A stretch of DNA of 7,789 nucleotides from NCBI GenBank assembly GCA_044508215.1, contig JBIQID010000139.1, forward strand, positions 1 to 7,789, read 5' to 3'. This DNA comes from JAEZFI01 sp044508215 (GTDB taxonomy: Bacteria; Actinomycetota; Acidimicrobiia; Acidimicrobiales; Microtrichaceae). Below, in pieces: positions 5,568-7,789 of the stretch. Made by a program: the position numbers and the translations under genes. Below the pieces are notes generated by a model that was given only the letters and a program-made list of their open reading frames with translations, was not told the origin of the DNA and did not search any database. Each line of letters starts with the position of its first letter. The stretch's first letter is position 1.

Positions 5568-6014
5568 TCATGGCCGCCGCTTCACGATCTGCACCTGCCG
5601 TGTGGAGCCGGTGCTGTCCTCGACCACCACCGTGATCTCCTGCAGCCCAGCGTCGCTGGCAGGGCACGTCGAGGTGAACGTCGGCCGCAGCGTGGCGTTG
5701 CTCGCCCCGCCCGACGGCGCCTGCCAGTACCGCACGTCGGTCGACACCGTGTAGCCGTCGCCCGCGTCCGGCAGCTCGTCGAGGTACGACCACGAGTCGG
5801 CGCAGTCCACGTACGGCGTGCCGGGGTCCTGCAGGCGCTCGGCCGCGGCGCGCAGCGTGGCCTCGGACTCGGTCGTGGGCTTCCTGGTGGCGGAGGTGCG
5901 CACCGTGGTGGCCAGCCCGGCGTACACACCGACGGCCACGATCGACATGATCGCCACCGCCAACAGCAGCTCGATCAACGTCTCGCCGCGGTCACCACGG
6001 GTGCGGCGGCGCAC
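5568..6014 (-). CDS. Type IV pilin-like minor pseudopilin
   Basis: This prepilin-like protein has 148 residues from the GTG at 6014 and begins MRRRTRGDRGETLIELLLAV. A basic leader ends at Gly10. A prepilin peptidase would cut before Glu11, and Glu15 is the conserved +5 glutamate, followed by a hydrophobic helix to about residue 34. The +1 residue is Glu instead of the usual Phe or Met. The body is short, with two cysteines (71 and 117) that could form a disulfide. It would be inserted in the membrane and assembled as a minor subunit of a type IV pilus or pseudopilus. The start is uncertain: in-frame GTGs also lie at 6077, 6098 and 6119, and use of the last would add 35 residues made of five 7-residue repeats. 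I prefer 6014 because it gives a leader of normal length. It is the last gene of the minus-strand pilus cluster. Confidence 0.85.
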   Translation of the reverse strand: MRRRTRGDRGETLIELLLAVAIMSIVAVGVYAGLATTVRTSATRKPTTESEATLRAAAERLQDPGTPYVDCADSWSYLDELPDAGDGYTVSTDVRYWQAPSGGASNATLRPTFTSTCPASDAGLQEITVVVEDSTGSTRQVQIVKRRP

Positions 6015-6016
6015 AG

Positions 6017-6121
6017 CGGCGGGCCGGTCCCCTCCGGCGGCAGGCCGGTTCCCTCCCGCGGCAGGCCGGTTCCGCACAGCGGCGGGCCAGTTCCACACGG
6101 CGTCAGCCCAGTTCCACACGG
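6017..6121 (-). repeat. Tandem repeat, five 21-bp units, at the pilin gene junction
   Basis: On the minus strand the units begin at 6121, 6100, 6079, 6058 and 6037. The core is GGAAC(C/T)GG with a CCGCCG-like end; a diverged sixth unit follows (6016-5996). The first unit contains the last codons and stop (6103-6105) of the upstream prepilin. The period is a multiple of three. If translated in the pseudopilin frame it gives heptapeptides such as WNWPAAV, RNRPAAG and GNRPAAG. It may instead be untranslated spacer between the two genes. Confidence 0.85.
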
Positions 6122-7638
6122 CTGTTCCCCGTGACGGTCAGGTTCTTGGCCACCAGCCAGCCGGCGTCGATCTTGCCGCTGCCGCCCACCGCCAGGCTGT
6201 TGGTGCCCGGGACGTAGATCGACCCGGTGGGCGACGTGAGCAACCCGGAGCCGTCCACGGTCATCGTCGAGGTGTTCGTGGCCGCCTGGAGGAGGACGAC
6301 GCTGCCGTAGGTGCCCGACAGCGGGTGGCTCGCTTCGAGCGGAGTGACGTCGAGCAGTCCACTGGCCCCCACCGAGAGGCTGCCGCCACTGGCCGAGCAC
6401 GACGCCGCCTGCTCCCGTTCGCAGCCGTTGTAGATGAGGACCCCTCGCCCGGTCACCTTGATGTTGCCGGCGATGCTGAAGCCCTTGCGGAAGACGTAGA
6501 CGCCCGGCTGCATGGTCACTGCGCCGCCGCCGGTCAGCTTCACGGCGGCGGTGTAGACGCCGGGCTGCATGGTGGTGCACTTGTTGCAGCTGCGGTTCGA
6601 CAGACCGGTCCGGCTGGGAACCGGCAGCGAGGCGAAGGGATCCGGGCGGGCCTGCGCCATGGTCGTGGGCGGCGGCGACACCTTCCACGGGTCGCACCCC
6701 GAGCAGGTGGCGCCGGACTGGATGGCGAACGGTCCGCCCCCGGACACCGTCACGTTGCTCCCGCCTTCCACGCTGAGCGCCACGGAGCCGTTCGAGGGCT
6801 TGTTGAAGTAGGCGGCGCCCGTGACCTTGATCCCTCCGCTGCCCGTCAACCGCACGGGCCCGGAGCCGGCCAGGGCCAACAGGCGTGGCGGCACGGCAGG
6901 CGGCGGCGTGGTGGTCGTGGTGGGCGGCAGCGTCGTGGTGGTCGTCGTCGTGCTGGTGGTGGTCGAGGTGGTCGACGTCGTCGTGGTGCTGGTGGTGGTC
7001 GTCGTGGTCGTGGTCGGCGTGACGTGGATGCGGCGCACCCCCTCGAACGTGACGATGAGGTTCGTGGGGGTCGTGATCACGAGGGTCACCCGCCGCGGCG
7101 TCGGGGCGGCCGCGGGGTTGCAGGGGCCGCCGTCGCAGCCCGGCGTGGGCCGCACCTTCAGGCCCTCGATCAGCACCGTGTACCGCGCATCGCCCTCGGT
7201 GCAGTCGGCTCGGACCAGGCCCTTGGTGGTTCCGACCAAGGTCGACCGATACGAGACGACGCCGGACTGCGCGGCCGGGGAGCCGTTCAGAGCGGGCTGC
7301 GCACTGGGCAGCGACTTGCTCTGCACGAACGACACGAGCGCCTCGCCGCCCAGGCTCTCGCCGCAATGATCGGCGGTGATCGAGGCCGAGCCGGCGACAT
7401 CACGGGCGAACCGGGTGGCGGCCAGCTGCAAGGACGAGGCGTCACCGTCGCGGGCGAGCTGCTGCTGCGCGATCCGGGCGACGGTGCCCATGTTCAGCGC
7501 CACGACGCCCAGGCCCAACAACGAGAGCAGACCGGTGGCGATCAGCACCTCCACCATGGTGAACCCGCGCTCGCCCGCACCGCCGCGCAGGCGGCGTCGG
7601 AGACGCTTCGGGCGACCCGCTCCATTGCCCATGCCCAC
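6103..7638 (-). CDS. Prepilin with Thr-rich stalk and TadG-like C-terminal domain
   Basis: This 511-residue protein starts as a prepilin. A basic leader ends GERG (22-25), followed by FTMVEVLIATGLLSLLGLGV with Phe26 as +1 and Glu30 as +5, then a hydrophobic helix to about 49 and a pilin-like domain to about 205. A Thr/Ser/Pro linker fills about 207-247. From about 255 to the end come Gly-rich, beta-prone repeats with TMQPGVY at 356-362 and 375-381, and GFSIAGNIKVTGRGVLIYNG. This pattern is known to me from the C-terminal part of TadG-like proteins and resembles a beta-solenoid. Two CxxC pairs (312/315, 351/354) and other cysteines suggest disulfides outside the cell. It is probably a large, tip-located or adhesive minor pilin. 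Start is GTG 7638 or ATG 7632; neither has a good ribosome site. The stop lies in the 21-bp repeat array before the pseudopilin. Confidence 0.85.
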   Translation of the reverse strand: MGMGNGAGRPKRLRRRLRGGAGERGFTMVEVLIATGLLSLLGLGVVALNMGTVARIAQQQLARDGDASSLQLAATRFARDVAGSASITADHCGESLGGEALVSFVQSKSLPSAQPALNGSPAAQSGVVSYRSTLVGTTKGLVRADCTEGDARYTVLIEGLKVRPTPGCDGGPCNPAAAPTPRRVTLVITTPTNLIVTFEGVRRIHVTPTTTTTTTTSTTTTSTTSTTTSTTTTTTTLPPTTTTTPPPAVPPRLLALAGSGPVRLTGSGGIKVTGAAYFNKPSNGSVALSVEGGSNVTVSGGGPFAIQSGATCSGCDPWKVSPPPTTMAQARPDPFASLPVPSRTGLSNRSCNKCTTMQPGVYTAAVKLTGGGAVTMQPGVYVFRKGFSIAGNIKVTGRGVLIYNGCEREQAASCSASGGSLSVGASGLLDVTPLEASHPLSGTYGSVVLLQAATNTSTMTVDGSGLLTSPTGSIYVPGTNSLAVGGSGKIDAGWLVAKNLTVTGNSRVELG

Positions 7639-7687
7639 CCGATCGGCGCGACCTGAGCTCTTGTGAGGGGTTTCACTTCAAGATCGC

Positions 7688-7707
7688 GTCCCGCGAACGG
7701 GCGGGAC
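7688..7707 (-). other. Hairpin between pilus-cluster genes
   Basis: The arms GTCCCGC (7688-7694) and GCGGGAC (7701-7707) are perfect complements around a 6-base loop, 6 bases after the TAG of the preceding partial gene. No T-run follows, so it could be a transcript-end or mRNA-stabilising structure rather than a classical terminator. It sits about 50 bases before the prepilin start. Confidence 0.45.
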
Positions 7708-7713
7708 CGAGGG

Positions 7714-7789
7714 CTACATCGGGCAGGGGGTCCGGCGGTCGGGATCCCACGGCAGGTTGCACACCCGCCAGTCGTCCACCTGCATGTGC
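7714..7789 (-). CDS. C-terminal end of an unidentified protein (cut by window edge)
   Basis: A minus-strand frame enters from the right edge and reads HMQVDDWRVCNLPWDPDRRT followed by PCPM and a TAG at 7714-7716. Only 24 residues are visible, too few to name a family. Support for coding is strong G/C at third positions, an amino-acid mix unlike noise (two cysteines, two tryptophans) and the same strand and tight spacing to the prepilin gene (about 75 bases). From position it may be another pilus or prepilin-type protein, but that is a guess. Confidence 0.55.
   Translation of the reverse strand, partial: HMQVDDWRVCNLPWDPDRRTPCPM

Noticed and set aside
6017..6121. CRISPR-like array
   Set aside because: The 21-bp units are directly tandem without unique spacers and are imperfect; no cas genes are near.
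6898..7020. GTGGTGGTCGT-rich stretch as a DNA microsatellite element
   Set aside because: It is the coding sequence of the Thr/Ser-rich stalk of the prepilin; the base pattern follows ACC/ACG/TCG codons.
5818..7656. Long plus-strand open frame opposite the prepilin genes
   Set aside because: It is antisense to two genes with clear prepilin motifs; its translation is Arg/Gly/Ala-rich with no domain and results from high GC removing stop codons.
7664..7677. Short inverted repeat GTGA/TCAC upstream of the prepilin as an operator
   Set aside because: Four-base arms are too short to distinguish from chance, and no second copy was found.

Overview
The window is high-GC DNA with strong G/C preference at third codon positions, several GTG starts and TAGCNT-type -10 elements placed a few bases before the start codon. 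Together with the PKTIDND-type phosphofructokinase and a poly-Thr-linked pilin, this suggests an actinobacterium, probably of the Acidimicrobiia/Ilumatobacter type. That assignment is inference; no rRNA or marker gene is present. Three runs of exactly 100 N show that this is a scaffolded draft or metagenome assembly. The first run is flanked on both sides by the same 55 bases, which looks like an unmerged k-mer overlap rather than a real gap.

Layout. At 1-98 (-) lies the N-terminus of a MOSC-domain protein. At 217-1245 (-) is a complete 6-phosphofructokinase with a near-ideal Shine-Dalgarno sequence. At 1411-1638 (-) is a small single-pass membrane protein, divergent from uppP at 1925-2941 (+), which encodes undecaprenyl-diphosphatase with an unusual signal-peptide-like N-terminal extension. 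uppP converges, 6 bases apart, on a nitroreductase-family gene at 2948-3598 (-). This is divergent from a membrane-anchored metallophosphoesterase at about 3789/3935-5464 (+), which is broken by N runs at both ends. From about 5568 to the right edge lies a minus-strand pilus cluster: the tail of an unidentified protein (7714-7789), a 511-residue prepilin whose C-terminal half is a TadG-like repeat domain on a Thr-rich stalk (6103-7638), and a small pseudopilin (5568-6014, possibly from 6119).

The left part is core metabolism and cell-envelope housekeeping: glycolysis, recycling of the undecaprenyl lipid carrier, a flavin oxidoreductase and a surface phosphoesterase. The right part is a type IV pilus or pseudopilus minor-subunit operon. 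No mobile element, CRISPR array, tRNA or rRNA was seen.

The most unusual features lie outside the gene bodies. Four gene junctions carry different short imperfect tandem repeats with units of 18, 21, about 22 and 31 bp, and a palindrome-bearing element built on CCCGCGGATC recurs between genes. The prepilin/TadG-like chimera is the most interesting protein. I found no convincing evidence of a wholly new system.
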